Of a stretch of DNA of 64,000 bases, positions 26,355 to 35,218 are shown in pieces. The notes below the pieces were generated by a model. That model made no database searches and was not told where the DNA came from. It worked only from the letters and a program-made list of their open reading frames with translations. Each line of letters begins with the position of its first letter. Position 1 is the stretch's first letter. The position numbers were made by a program, and so were the translations under genes. This DNA comes from Natronosalvus amylolyticus (lineage in GTDB: Archaea > Halobacteriota > Halobacteria > Halobacteriales > Natrialbaceae), in the NCBI RefSeq assembly GCF_024298845.1, contig NZ_CP101156.1:1922001-1986000 (forward strand). The letters are read 5' to 3'.

Positions 26355-27506
26355 ATGACGACATCACGACGCACGACACTGAAAGCACTCGGTACCCTGG
26401 GCGCGGGGGCCGTCCTCGCGGGCGGAAGCGTCTACGCAGTGGGCGAGCACGATGACGACGAACGAGAGGACGAGAACGACGAGCATAACGGCGCACCACA
26501 GGCGGGAATCCGAGTCGTACACGCCGCACCGGACGCACCGAACGTGGACGTCTACGTCGACGACGAACAGGTCCTGACCGACGTCCCCTACGAGGAGGTG
26601 AGTCCGTATCTCGAGGTCGAGCCCGGAACCTACTCGGTGAAAGTGACGGCTGCCGGTGACGAGGACACCGTCGTCTACGACGAAGAGCTCGAGGTCGGCG
26701 AGGCCTTTTACACGCTCGCCGCGATTGGCGAACTCGAGGCGGACACCTTCGAAGTGCTGGCGCTCACCGACGCCGGTTCCTCGCTGGTCAGACTCCTCCA
26801 CGCCTCGCCGGACGCCCCCGACGTCGACGTCCGTGAAAGCGAAACCGGCGCAGCGCTGTTCGAGACGGTTGGCTTCGGCGAAAGCACGAATTACGTGGCC
26901 GTCCCCGCCGGCTCGTACACTCTCGAGGTCGTCCCCTCGAGTGAAGCGAACGGTGTCGATGACGACAACGGCATTGACGACGATGAAAATGGCGTCGATG
27001 ACGATGAGAACGGCGTCGAGGACGAGAACGACATCGATGACGATGAAAACGGTGTCGAGGACGATGAAAATGGCGTCGATGACGATGAGAACGGCGTCGA
27101 TGAGGACGATGACGAAGTCGGGATGGACGACGATGCCGAGGATGTCGACACCGATGACGAAAACGACGTCGACGATGAGAACGGTGTCGACGATGACGAC
27201 GAGATGGATGACGAGGATGACATGGACGAACACGATGACGATGTCGTTGCCAGCGTCGACGTCGACCTCGAGGCTGGCACCGCGTACACTGCCTTCGCCA
27301 TCGGCTACCTCGAGCCACCGAACGGGGAGGATCGCGAGTTCGCCGTCAACCTCGCCGTCGACGGGCCAGAGTCACTCGAGGACGAGGTAGACGACGAGAA
27401 CGGCATCGACGATGATGACGAGATGGACGACGATGACGACATGAACGACGACACTGACGACGATGACGACATGAACGACGACACTGACGACGAAAACGAT
27501 TACTGA
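26355..27506 (+). CDS. Secreted DUF4397-domain protein with an Asp-rich repeat insertion
   Basis: A 383-residue exported protein. The N-terminus has a twin-arginine signal (SRRTTLKALG followed by a hydrophobic stretch to about residue 30). Two DUF4397 domains follow, each with the signature HAAPDAPNVDVYV or HASPDAPDVDV: the first spans about 50-139 and the second starts near 143. The second domain is interrupted at about 198-296 by roughly 100 residues of near-tandem DDENGV units, then resumes with VDVDLEAGTAYTAFAIGYL. A similar acidic repeat forms the C-terminus (about 344-383). The TATA box at 26321 supports the ATG at 26355. The function of DUF4397 is unknown; the repeats could bind Ca2+. 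Confidence 0.85.
   Translation: MTTSRRTTLKALGTLGAGAVLAGGSVYAVGEHDDDEREDENDEHNGAPQAGIRVVHAAPDAPNVDVYVDDEQVLTDVPYEEVSPYLEVEPGTYSVKVTAAGDEDTVVYDEELEVGEAFYTLAAIGELEADTFEVLALTDAGSSLVRLLHASPDAPDVDVRESETGAALFETVGFGESTNYVAVPAGSYTLEVVPSSEANGVDDDNGIDDDENGVDDDENGVEDENDIDDDENGVEDDENGVDDDENGVDEDDDEVGMDDDAEDVDTDDENDVDDENGVDDDDEMDDEDDMDEHDDDVVASVDVDLEAGTAYTAFAIGYLEPPNGEDREFAVNLAVDGPESLEDEVDDENGIDDDDEMDDDDDMNDDTDDDDDMNDDTDDENDY
26949..27242 (+). repeat. Degenerate tandem repeat encoding Asp/Asn/Gly-rich units
   Basis: About 290 bp built from variants of a 21-24 bp unit (GACGATGAAAATGGCGTCGA and relatives) inside the DUF4397 gene. The copies differ mainly at third positions, indicating age or selection on the protein. 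The unit encodes DDENGVD-like motifs. Confidence 0.75.
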
Positions 27507-27831
27507 AGGTCACGAAACACTCGAGCAGTCCTCGAGACAGATTCGGCGATCGAATCGGGCGACCGTCGTAGCGGTCAGTAGTTGGATCGGACGGCGAGAT
27601 ACCAGCCGGTAGCCGTTTTGCCAGCAGCCATACCAGTCGATACTCACGCCGGCCTTACCGGTCGGCAAGCCTTCAAGCGACCGCAGTATCGCGCTGCCGC
27701 GGCTCGAGCGAAATCGGGAGAACCGAACGCTCGGTCAGTGCGGGTTCCTCCACCACCCAACCGCTGCCTGCCACCGACCGATAGCTGCCCCAAGTCCCAA
27801 TCACGCTCGTCGCACGGGGCACCAACACACC
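27507..27831. other. Intergenic region with nothing recognised
   Basis: 325 bp between the convergent DUF4397 and PadR genes. Both strands were read; no acidic protein-like frame, tRNA, repeat or strong promoter was found. Confidence 0.5.
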
Positions 27832-28107
27832 CTAGGCGTCGACGTAGCGATTTACCCACTCCTGTCGCCGCTCGAGTTCCCGTTTTCCCTTCGGCGTCAA
27901 CGCGTAGTAGTTCGTCCGACGATCCAGTTGACCCTTTTCGATCAGTTCGTGTTCGACCAGTGTATCCAGGTTCGGATACAGCCGACCGTGTGTGACCGGC
28001 TGGTCGATGTACTCGTTGATATCGTCGAGAATCCGCTGTCCCGACGGACGGTCCATCCCTGCGATGACGTACAGCAAATCGCGCTGGAATCCGGTTAATT
28101 GGTCCAT
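27832..28107 (-). CDS. PadR-family transcriptional regulator
   Basis: A 91-residue winged-helix protein consisting of only the PadR DNA-binding domain: FQRDLLYVIAGMDRPSGQRIL, then THGRLYPNLDTLVEHELIEKG and the wing RRTNYYALTPKGKREL. The short length (no C-terminal dimerisation domain) is usual for one haloarchaeal subgroup. A TATA-like GTATAAC is about 40 nt upstream. It is divergent from the NUDIX gene, which it might control. The ligand is unknown. Confidence 0.85.
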   Translation of the reverse strand: MDQLTGFQRDLLYVIAGMDRPSGQRILDDINEYIDQPVTHGRLYPNLDTLVEHELIEKGQLDRRTNYYALTPKGKRELERRQEWVNRYVDA

Positions 28108-28285
28108 GGATCACCCTCTGAGAACGGACCTTCACCGATCTGTGGCTTTGTTATACCGAGAGTACACAGTAGAACGGACTCCATCACGACCGGTGTGGCC
28201 CGCCAGCAGTTGCTTCTCGCTCGCGGTCGCTGCCGCGTTCGCCGGAGACAGGAGGTTTTTGCCCTACAGCGCGTTACTGGACGGT

Positions 28286-28843
28286 ATGCCGGCCGACCCA
28301 CTCGCCTGGGAAACCCTCGAATCAGACGTCGCCTACACCTGTCCCGGGTTCGACATCATTACGCAGACCGTACGCCTCCCAGACGGCGAGCGAACCGATT
28401 TCGATTTTCTCTCGGAGCCACCCAGCGTCTGCATCCTTCCGTTCACCAACGACGGCGACGTCGTCTGTATCGAGGAGTGGCGACAGGCCGTGGGCCGGCT
28501 CAACCACGGGTTGCCGGTCGGAACGACCGAACCCGATGATGAAGACCTCGAGACGGCTGCCAGACGCGAACTCCGGGAGGAAACCGGCCACGAAGCGACC
28601 ACTATCGAACGATTGGTCACCGTGGAACCAGCCAACGGACTCGCCGACTCAGTAATGCACTTTTTCGTCGCTCGAGGCTGTGCGCCGACGGGCGAACAGC
28701 AACTCGATGCCGACGAGAGTATCCGAGTGGCCCCACAGCCCTACGACGACCTGCTCGAGGCCGTCCGTGCAGGCGACGTTCGCGACGGGCGGACGGTGCT
28801 CGCAGTGTCACACTACGAGTTGCGAACGACGGAAGCACAGTGA
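28286..28843 (+). CDS. NUDIX hydrolase, ADP-ribose pyrophosphatase-like
   Basis: A 185-residue protein whose Nudix box is ETAARRELREETGHEA with the preceding Gly-rich part, giving the REx2EE metal-binding core. The N-terminal segment (DIITQTVRLPDGERTDF, then a beta-strand reading VCILPFTNDGDVVCIEEWRQ) is like ADP-ribose pyrophosphatases, which hydrolyse ADP-ribose to AMP and ribose-5-phosphate. The ATG gives MPADPLAWETLES. The substrate is inferred from the EEWRQ pattern only. Confidence 0.85.
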   Translation: MPADPLAWETLESDVAYTCPGFDIITQTVRLPDGERTDFDFLSEPPSVCILPFTNDGDVVCIEEWRQAVGRLNHGLPVGTTEPDDEDLETAARRELREETGHEATTIERLVTVEPANGLADSVMHFFVARGCAPTGEQQLDADESIRVAPQPYDDLLEAVRAGDVRDGRTVLAVSHYELRTTEAQ

Positions 28844-28910
28844 CGAGCGACGGGGGCGCACGAACGGGACGATGGTCGTCTTTTTGCCTGTCGAATCCCA
28901 ACCTCGAGCC

Positions 28911-29843
28911 ATGCGTATCGTCACCACGCTTCCCTCGGCGACCGAAATCGTCGCGGCCCTCGGTCTCGAGCCCGTCGGCGTCTCCCACGGGTGCGACTAC
29001 CCGCCGCCCGTTCGCGAGATTCCCTCGATCACGCGGTCGCGCATCGACACCGACGCCTCGAGCGAGGCCATCGACGCCCAGGTGCTCGAGGCGGCGGCCG
29101 AAGACGGCGTCTACGGTATCGATGTCGAGACGCTCGATGCACTCGAGCCGGAACTGGTCGTCACACAGGGAATGTGTGACGTCTGTGCGGTCGACGAGGT
29201 CGTCATCGAGCGTGCGCTCGAGACAATCGCTGCCGAGCCGACTGTCCTCACCACCGACCCGCACACCGTCGCCGACGTGCTCGAGGATATCAGACAAATC
29301 GGTCGCACTGCCGGCGTCGAATCGCGTGCCGAAACCGTCGTGACCGAGCTCGAGGCTCGACTCGAGGCAGTGCGAGAGCGAACAGCAGACATTCCAACAG
29401 GTGAACGACCGCGCGTGGCGGTTTTCGACTGGACCGAGCCCGCGATGATCGCGGGCCACTGGACGACCGAACTCGTCGAGTGGGCCGGCGGCTCCTATGG
29501 GCTGGCGGACGTCGGTGAGCGTTCGCGACCCCGCGAGTGGGCGGAAATCCAGGCCTACGATCCGGAGGTTATCGTCATTGCCCCCTGTGGGTTCGACCTC
29601 GAGCAAACGGCTCGAAACCGCTCGGATCTGACCGACCGCGACGGCTGGGCGGAGTTATCGGCAGTCCGAGAGGGGCGTGTCTGGGCACTCGACGGCAACC
29701 ACTATTGCAACCGGCCGGGGCCACGACTGGTCGATACCTGCGAGGTTCTGGCCCAGATTATCCAGCCCGAGCGATTCGGCGATGACCCGGACGAAACGAT
29801 TGCCGTGCCGGTAGCCGACCTGTCGGGTCGGCTCGAGGCGTGA
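28911..29843 (+). CDS. Cobalamin-binding protein, BtuF-like, without signal peptide
   Basis: A 310-residue protein with the two-lobe periplasmic-binding-protein fold, starting MRIVTTLPSATEIVAALGL with no signal peptide or lipobox, so it should stay in the cytoplasm. The GVSHGCDYPP segment and the QGMCDVCAVD cysteine motif are typical of a widespread group of cytosolic BtuF-like proteins annotated as cobalamin-binding. No ABC permease or ATPase is adjacent. Its stop overlaps the next start in a GTGA arrangement, so the two are coupled. The role is uncertain. Confidence 0.8.
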   Translation: MRIVTTLPSATEIVAALGLEPVGVSHGCDYPPPVREIPSITRSRIDTDASSEAIDAQVLEAAAEDGVYGIDVETLDALEPELVVTQGMCDVCAVDEVVIERALETIAAEPTVLTTDPHTVADVLEDIRQIGRTAGVESRAETVVTELEARLEAVRERTADIPTGERPRVAVFDWTEPAMIAGHWTTELVEWAGGSYGLADVGERSRPREWAEIQAYDPEVIVIAPCGFDLEQTARNRSDLTDRDGWAELSAVREGRVWALDGNHYCNRPGPRLVDTCEVLAQIIQPERFGDDPDETIAVPVADLSGRLEA

Positions 29844-30343
29844 CCGACGCACACGCCCCCCAGCCGGTGCTCGTCGTCCCGGACTCGATTCGGGAGGCAC
29901 TGGTCGAGGCTGCTCGAGACGCCAGCCCCGAAGAGTGCTGTGGCGTCCTCGGCGGTGCGTTCGACCCCAAGCACAGTCGCGTCACGTCGTGGTACCCTGC
30001 AGCCAACGCTGCCGAGGAGCCTCGAGAGCGATATCTGATCGACCCGACGGTCCAACTCGATATATTCGAGACGCTGGAGGCTCGAGGCGAGGAAATCGTC
30101 GGCTTCTATCACTCACACCCCCGCGGCCCGCCTGTTCCAAGTCAAACCGACGTCGACGCCGCCGCGTGGCCTGACCGGTCGTACGTCATCGTCGTCGGCC
30201 CCTTCGAATACGAGGGAGCGGGGAAACGGGCAACTGTCCGCTCGTGGCGGTGGCGTGCTGGAGACGAAACCGGCCAGTTCGAACGCGAGCGCCTCGAATC
30301 GCCTCTAGGAGGTCCCGACGACGCGTCATCGACCCACGACTGA
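29840..30343 (+). CDS. JAMM/MPN+ metalloprotease (desampylase-like)
   Basis: A 167-residue zinc isopeptidase-type protein. The JAMM motif is complete: Glu in PEECCGVLGG near residue 31 and HSHPRGPPVPSQTD with His-x-His-x7-Ser-x2-Asp. In Haloferax such enzymes (HvJAMM1 type) remove ubiquitin-like SAMP modifiers; bacterial relatives cut other small-protein conjugates. The GTG start overlaps the previous stop. The last codons form a hairpin shared with the terminator-like region at 30336. Confidence 0.85.
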   Translation: MTDAHAPQPVLVVPDSIREALVEAARDASPEECCGVLGGAFDPKHSRVTSWYPAANAAEEPRERYLIDPTVQLDIFETLEARGEEIVGFYHSHPRGPPVPSQTDVDAAAWPDRSYVIVVGPFEYEGAGKRATVRSWRWRAGDETGQFERERLESPLGGPDDASSTHD

Positions 30344-30349
30344 AGTCGT
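30336..30349. terminator. Hairpin over the JAMM stop codon
   Basis: ACGACT at 30336-30341 and AGTCGT at 30344-30349 form a perfect 6-bp inverted repeat with the stop codon in the loop (flanks CCC/AGGG extend it imperfectly). It may end the transcript or be a relic of an insertion-sequence end. Confidence 0.35.
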
Positions 30350-30442
30350 AGGGCACCTCCTTGCAGTCATATGACGTTGAGATCACGACGCTACCGACAT
30401 GACGGAACGTTTAGTACAATCACGTGACTCTATCACACAGAG

Positions 30443-32464
30443 ATGGATCCGTGGGCCGTCTGGCAGTGGCAGTATACGCCGTACACGCTCGTCTTGCTCG
30501 GCAGCGGCGCGCTTATGGCGGCTATCAGCCTCTTCGCGTGGCGAAACCGAGACGTCACCGGCGCGAGTAGCTTCGCCGTCCTCGCCGGCGCCACCGCGCT
30601 GTGGTCTGCCGCCTACGCCCTCCAGATCGCCACGGCGACACCGGAACTGACCGCATTCTGGGCCAACGTCAACCACGTCGGTGTCGCCATGGTACCCGTC
30701 GCCTGGGTGTACTTCGCGCTGCAGTTTACCGCTCGAGAGCGCTGGATAACCAAACGGTCAGTCTTCGCACTGTCGCTCGTCCCGGCGGTGTACGTTGGCC
30801 TGGTCTGGACCAACGGCTTTCACTTTCTGGTTCGTGACCCCATCGACCTTCAGCCCGTCGCCGACGGCACGCTCCTCGTTTCTCAGCACGGATTCGGCCC
30901 CGCGTTCTGGTTTCACGCCGCCTACGGCTACGGACTGATGCTCGTCGGTTTTCTGTTGCTGGCACACTTGCTCATCTGGTCACCACGAGTGTACCGACGG
31001 CAGGTCGCGCTGCTTCTCTTCGGGGCCCTGTTTGCCATACTGACGAACGTGGCCTTCCACCTGGGCTTCGGGCCGGCCCCCTATCTCGATCTGACCCCAT
31101 TCAGCTTCGTCATTACGGGCACTATATTCTTCGTCGCCATCTACCGCTACCGGCTGTTCGACCTGACGCCGATCGCTCGACCGCTAGTCCTCGATACCCT
31201 GCACGAGGGTATCATCGTCGTCGATATGGACCGTCGTGTCGTCGACAGTAACCGCTCGGCCGAAGGGCTGCTCGAGATCGACCCGAGGCTGGTCATCGGC
31301 CACCAGTTCGAACGTCTCCCGATGGCACAACACACCTTCGTCGACGACGATAGCGACATCGACCCCCTTACAGCCCAGTCTGTCGGCACAGTTGCCGACG
31401 AAACCACTCGAGAGACCGACGGCGTGTCCGAGACCCGAACGACCACTCTCGGCTCCCAGTCGTTCCCTATCGAGGGTGTCATGATTCTCCAGGAAGGCAA
31501 CGAACACCGGTATCTCGAGGTAACCTCACGCGTGGTGGCCGACGTGGGTGGCAAAGCCCTCGGCTGGTCACTCACGTTTCGCGACGTCACCGAGACGCGG
31601 CGACTGCAGGCCGAAATCGAGGCCACGCTCGAGCAACTGCGTCGATCGAACGACGAACTCGACTCCTTTGCCAGCGTCGTCTCCCACGACCTGCGTGAAC
31701 CCCTCCGAACGACCGAACGATATCTGTCCATGCTCGAGGAAACACACGCGCACGCCCTCGAGAGAGATGGTGAGGAACTGCTCGAAGTGGCCCACCGAAA
31801 CACCCGACGGGCCCAGGCCATGATCGACGATTTGCTCGCTTACTCCCGAATCGATGGCGGGAACCACTCGTTCGACGCCGTCGATTGCGAAGCGCTCCTC
31901 GAGGAACTCTGTACCACCCTGCAGTTCGAAATCGAAGACCGCGACGCGACCGTCGACGTCGGCACGCTCCCCACCGTGTACGGGGTCGAACACCTGGTTC
32001 GGCGGCTGTTCCAGAATCTCCTGACGAACGCGCTCGAGTACGCTGGCGACGAGCCCCCGGAGATCACGGTTCGTGGCGAGCACACGGACGACGGGGTACG
32101 AATAACCGTCAGCGACACCGGAATCGGTATCGATCCGGCACACGCCGATCACGTCTTCGAGTTGTTCAACCGCGGCGACCGGACCGACACCGACGGCGGC
32201 ACCGGCATGGGCCTCGCGATCTGTCAGAAGATCGTCTCGGTCCACGACGGATCGATTTCCCTCGAGTCGACACCCGGCGTGGGGACGACGTTCACGGTTG
32301 CCCTTCCGAGCGAACCTAGCACCGAAACTGCTAGTGTCTCGACCCGGAACCCACACGCGGAACGAGAATTGGGACTCGAGGATGAGACACTGCTCGAGGA
32401 CAACACCGTCACCAAAGGTGACGCCGGGGGCGAGATGGCCACCGACAACTCCATCGGCCGGTGA
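30443..32464 (+). CDS. Membrane sensor histidine kinase (7TM, PAS, HisKA, HATPase)
   Basis: A 673-residue kinase. Residues 1-230 form seven hydrophobic helices of the histidine-kinase 7TM sensor type, followed by a PAS-like domain (about 245-390, IVVDMDRRVVDSNRSAEG), a HisKA dimerisation domain with the phosphorylated His415 in SVVSHDLREPL, and a HATPase domain (about 510-630) with the N box LLTNALEYA, G1 DTGIGID and G2 GGTGMGLAIC. An acidic tail ends the protein. The ATG at 30443 gives MDPWAVWQWQY. No response regulator is adjacent; the signal is unknown. Confidence 0.92.
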   Translation: MDPWAVWQWQYTPYTLVLLGSGALMAAISLFAWRNRDVTGASSFAVLAGATALWSAAYALQIATATPELTAFWANVNHVGVAMVPVAWVYFALQFTARERWITKRSVFALSLVPAVYVGLVWTNGFHFLVRDPIDLQPVADGTLLVSQHGFGPAFWFHAAYGYGLMLVGFLLLAHLLIWSPRVYRRQVALLLFGALFAILTNVAFHLGFGPAPYLDLTPFSFVITGTIFFVAIYRYRLFDLTPIARPLVLDTLHEGIIVVDMDRRVVDSNRSAEGLLEIDPRLVIGHQFERLPMAQHTFVDDDSDIDPLTAQSVGTVADETTRETDGVSETRTTTLGSQSFPIEGVMILQEGNEHRYLEVTSRVVADVGGKALGWSLTFRDVTETRRLQAEIEATLEQLRRSNDELDSFASVVSHDLREPLRTTERYLSMLEETHAHALERDGEELLEVAHRNTRRAQAMIDDLLAYSRIDGGNHSFDAVDCEALLEELCTTLQFEIEDRDATVDVGTLPTVYGVEHLVRRLFQNLLTNALEYAGDEPPEITVRGEHTDDGVRITVSDTGIGIDPAHADHVFELFNRGDRTDTDGGTGMGLAICQKIVSVHDGSISLESTPGVGTTFTVALPSEPSTETASVSTRNPHAERELGLEDETLLEDNTVTKGDAGGEMATDNSIGR

Positions 32465-32656
32465 TCGTCACCCGTCGTTTCGATAGGGGGTTGCGAAGGC
32501 GTTCGTCGGTTCCATTCTCCGAGGTCGAACACGTGATCTGCTTCCACGAGTTGATATTCCCGGTTGATTACACCCCCTACGAGTACACAGCCAGGTTTCT
32601 CCAGCCAATGCCGCCGACACCCAAGTAGCCAAATCCCGCGAAACGAATACCCGACT

Positions 32657-33565
32657 ATGACCCGGACCGCCGAATCGATTCCCAACCTGTCAGACCGGCG
32701 CTTCGTCGTCACCGGAGCCAACAGCGGCATCGGACTCGAGACAACGCGCGAACTCGCTCGAGCGGGCGCGACCGTGGTGATGGCCTGTCGGAGCCGTGAC
32801 CGGGCAGAAGCCGCCGCCGGCGAGATTTACGCCGACGTGGGGCATGCCGACCTCGTCATCGAATCGCTCGATCTGGCGAGTCTCGAGTCGATCCGATCCT
32901 TCGCTGCGGAACTCGACGGGACGGTCGACGTCCTGGTAAACAACGCGGGGGTCATGGGCATCCCGCGCGGAGAAACGGAAGATGGGTTCGAAAAACAGCT
33001 CGGCATCAACCACCTCGGCCATTTCGTCCTGACTGCACACCTGTCCGACCAACTCGCCGCCGACGGCCGGGTCGTGACAGTCTCGAGCGCGATGCACGAA
33101 CGGGGCCAGATTGATTTCGGCGACCTCCACAGTCGACACTCCTACGGCCCGTGGGAGGCATACAGCCAGTCGAAACTGGCGAACGTCCTGTTCGCACGGG
33201 AGTTACAGCGTCGGTTCGAGGCTGCCGGAACCGACCAGCGGAGTCTGGCCGTCCATCCGGGCTACGCCGACACCGATTTGCAGCCTCGAGTCGCTCGAGC
33301 GAAGGGGTCACGAATTCAGCTCGGGATGATGTGGGCGGCGAACGCCGTCTTCGCCCAGCCGGCGTCGATGGGGGCGTTGCCGACGCTGTACGCCGCAACC
33401 GCCCCGGACGTCAACGGCGGCGGCTACTACGGACCCGGCGGCCTGCTGAACATGCGAGGCTACCCGGAGCGCCAGGAACCCTCGAAACGCGCACAGAATC
33501 CGAAAACGGCGAAACGACTCTGGGACGTTTCGGAAGGGGAAACCGACATCGACTTTTCGCTCTGA
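32657..33565 (+). CDS. Short-chain dehydrogenase/reductase (SDR), retinol-dehydrogenase-like
   Basis: A 302-residue NAD(P)-dependent oxidoreductase of the classical SDR fold. The cofactor motif TGANSGIG is at about residue 19, NNAGVMG at about 95, the catalytic Tyr-x3-Lys in YSQSKLANV, and the following VHPGYADTDL. The C-terminus resembles retinol/WW-domain-type dehydrogenases that often act on steroids, retinoids or lipids. The start at 32657 is chosen from the haloarchaeal-like N-terminus MTRTAESIP; upstream frame is unlike the family. Substrate unknown. Confidence 0.88.
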   Translation: MTRTAESIPNLSDRRFVVTGANSGIGLETTRELARAGATVVMACRSRDRAEAAAGEIYADVGHADLVIESLDLASLESIRSFAAELDGTVDVLVNNAGVMGIPRGETEDGFEKQLGINHLGHFVLTAHLSDQLAADGRVVTVSSAMHERGQIDFGDLHSRHSYGPWEAYSQSKLANVLFARELQRRFEAAGTDQRSLAVHPGYADTDLQPRVARAKGSRIQLGMMWAANAVFAQPASMGALPTLYAATAPDVNGGGYYGPGGLLNMRGYPERQEPSKRAQNPKTAKRLWDVSEGETDIDFSL

Positions 33566-33590
33566 CACCTTTGTGAACGTCGGTCAGATA

Positions 33591-33675
33591 GCCACAGATC
33601 GCCCTACTCGAGACACCTCCCGCCACAGATCGCCCTACTCGAGACACCTCCCGCCACAGATCGCCCTACTCGAGG
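33591..33675. repeat. 31-bp tandem repeat, two full copies and a third partial, at the purB 3' end
   Basis: The 31-bp unit beginning GCCACAGATCGCCCTACTCG occurs at 33591-33621 and 33622-33652 with no differences. A third copy begins at 33653 and runs about 23 bp into the last codons of purB, including its stop at 33666-33668. The repeat is therefore a recent duplication of the purB 3' end. Being contiguous with no spacers, it is not a CRISPR array. Confidence 0.85.
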
Positions 33676-35051
33676 TCGTCGACCAGATCACTCGCGATCC
33701 CGACGTATCCAGTGGGTGTCAGCGCCTGCAAGTCAGCGCGAACGTCCTCGCTAACGTCGAGTTCGGCGAACAGTTCCTGGAAGTCCTCGAGGGTGACCTC
33801 GCGGCCGCGGGTGAGCGCCTTGACCTGTTCGTAGGCGTCGTCCTGGCCTTCACGGCGGAGAATCGTCTGGACGGCTTCGCCGATAATCGCCGGCGTGTTC
33901 TCTAGGTCCTCGCGCATGACCTGTTCGTTAGGGACGACTTTCTCGAGGCCCGCCGTCGTCTTGGTGTAGCCGATGAGACAGTGTGCGAACGCCGCGCCGA
34001 TATTACGTTTGACCGTCGAATCCGAGAGATCCCGCTGGAGTCTCGAGGTCGTGACGTAGTCGGCGAGGAACGTCAGGTCCGAGTTCGCCTTCGAGAGGTT
34101 GCCTTCGCTGTTCTCGAAGTCGATAGGGTTGACCTTGTGGGGCATGGTCGAGGAACCGGTTTCCCCTTCGACGGCCTGTTGGCCGAGATATCGGTCGGAG
34201 ACGTACAGCCAGATGTCGAGGTCCAGGTCCAGCAGGACCGAGTTCGCCCGACGGAACGAATCGAACACCGCTGCCAGGTCGTCACAGGGGTTGACCTGGG
34301 TCGAAAGGGGCGTAAACTCGAGGCCCAGACCGGAAACGAAGTCGCGTACGAAGGCTTGCCAGTCGACCTCGGGGTAGGCCGCAACGTGGGCCGCGTAGGT
34401 TCCCGACGCGCCGGCGAGTTTACCCGAGAGGGCGTCCGTAGCGGTCCGAATCTCGCCCGTCGCACGCCCCAGTCGGGCGGCATAAACCGCCATCTCCTTG
34501 CCGAAGGTGGTCGGCGTCGCCGGCTGCCCGTGGGTGCGAGCCAGCATCGGCAGGTCCCGGTGGGCGCGAGCCATCTCGGCCAAGGCGTCCTGTACCTCGA
34601 ACAGCGCCGGCAACAGGACGTCGTCGACGGCGTCTCGAACCAGCAGGCGGTGGGCGAGGTTGTTCACGTCCTCGCTCGTCAACCCGAAGTGAATCCACGG
34701 TGAGGCGTCGCTGCCCTCCGGCAGGTGATACCGGAGGAAGTACTCGACGGCCTTGACGTCGTGGTTGGTCGCGTCGAAGCCCGCGTACCCCTCCGTCTCG
34801 AGGGTCTTGACCAGTCGGGCGTCCTCCTCGTCGAAGTCCTCGTACAGGCCTCGCAGGTGGGTTCGCTCGTCGGCGTCGATCTCGAGGGGCGTCGCCTCGA
34901 GGTCGGCCAGCGCGAGCAGGTACTCGACTTCGACGCGAACGCGAGCGCGCATGAGCGCGGCCTCGCTGGCGTACGGCGACAGCGGTGCCGTCCGGGAGCC
35001 ATAGCGCCCATCGAGGGGCGAGACGGCGTACAGTTCGTGGCGGTGAGTCAT
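33666..35051 (-). CDS. purB: Adenylosuccinate lyase
   Basis: This enzyme cleaves SAICAR and adenylosuccinate, releasing fumarate, in purine synthesis. The 461-residue protein has the helical fumarase-fold, the TSEDVNNLAHR motif, HGQPATPTTFGKEM, and the signature catalytic loop GSSTMPHKVNPIDFEN. The ATG at 35051 (MTHRHELYAVSPLDGRYGSRT) is the family start; the frame stays open upstream but is basic and unlike the family. It is divergent from the purN-purH gene with 167 bp between them carrying two purine motifs. Confidence 0.95.
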   Translation of the reverse strand: MTHRHELYAVSPLDGRYGSRTAPLSPYASEAALMRARVRVEVEYLLALADLEATPLEIDADERTHLRGLYEDFDEEDARLVKTLETEGYAGFDATNHDVKAVEYFLRYHLPEGSDASPWIHFGLTSEDVNNLAHRLLVRDAVDDVLLPALFEVQDALAEMARAHRDLPMLARTHGQPATPTTFGKEMAVYAARLGRATGEIRTATDALSGKLAGASGTYAAHVAAYPEVDWQAFVRDFVSGLGLEFTPLSTQVNPCDDLAAVFDSFRRANSVLLDLDLDIWLYVSDRYLGQQAVEGETGSSTMPHKVNPIDFENSEGNLSKANSDLTFLADYVTTSRLQRDLSDSTVKRNIGAAFAHCLIGYTKTTAGLEKVVPNEQVMREDLENTPAIIGEAVQTILRREGQDDAYEQVKALTRGREVTLEDFQELFAELDVSEDVRADLQALTPTGYVGIASDLVDDLE

Positions 35052-35103
35052 GTGCGAGCGTGCACCTGCGGCGTGCAAAAGCGTGTCGGAATGCGTTCCA
35101 CAG

Positions 35104-35112
35104 CCGTGCATA
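35104..35112 (+). promoter_or_regulatory. Purine-locus motif CCGTGCATA, purB side
   Basis: CCGTGCATACAC is centred about 57 bp upstream of the purB ATG (transcribed leftward), just beyond a TTTTGC-type box. It shares the CGTGCATA core with the copies at 35157 and 24482. Confidence 0.5.
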
Positions 35113-35156
35113 CACTTACGCCCATAGCTCCGTTTCGGCACAGAACAAATACACGA

Positions 35157-35165
35157 ACGTGCATA
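35157..35165 (+). promoter_or_regulatory. Purine-locus motif ACGTGCATA, purN-purH side
   Basis: ACGTGCATAAAC lies 54-62 bp upstream of the purN-purH ATG at 35219, upstream of a TATA-like ACTTTGAG. Its distance to the start equals that of the purB copy, which makes chance less likely. Confidence 0.5.
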
Positions 35166-35218
35166 AACAGTGGCTCGAGACCGCAACCACTTTGAGGGTC
35201 GCAGGTGGGATATCGACT

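Noticed and set aside
26949-27242. Low-complexity DNA as a microsatellite without coding role
   Set aside because: The frame is maintained, third positions vary, and the DUF4397 domain continues after it, so the repeat is translated.
32500-32650. Readable minus-strand fragment upstream of the SDR gene (LVGGVINREYQLVEADHV)
   Set aside because: Frame lacks a start, promoter and family resemblance; likely chance from codon bias.
33591-33675. CRISPR array
   Set aside because: The 31-bp units are contiguous with no spacers between them, and no cas gene is in the window.
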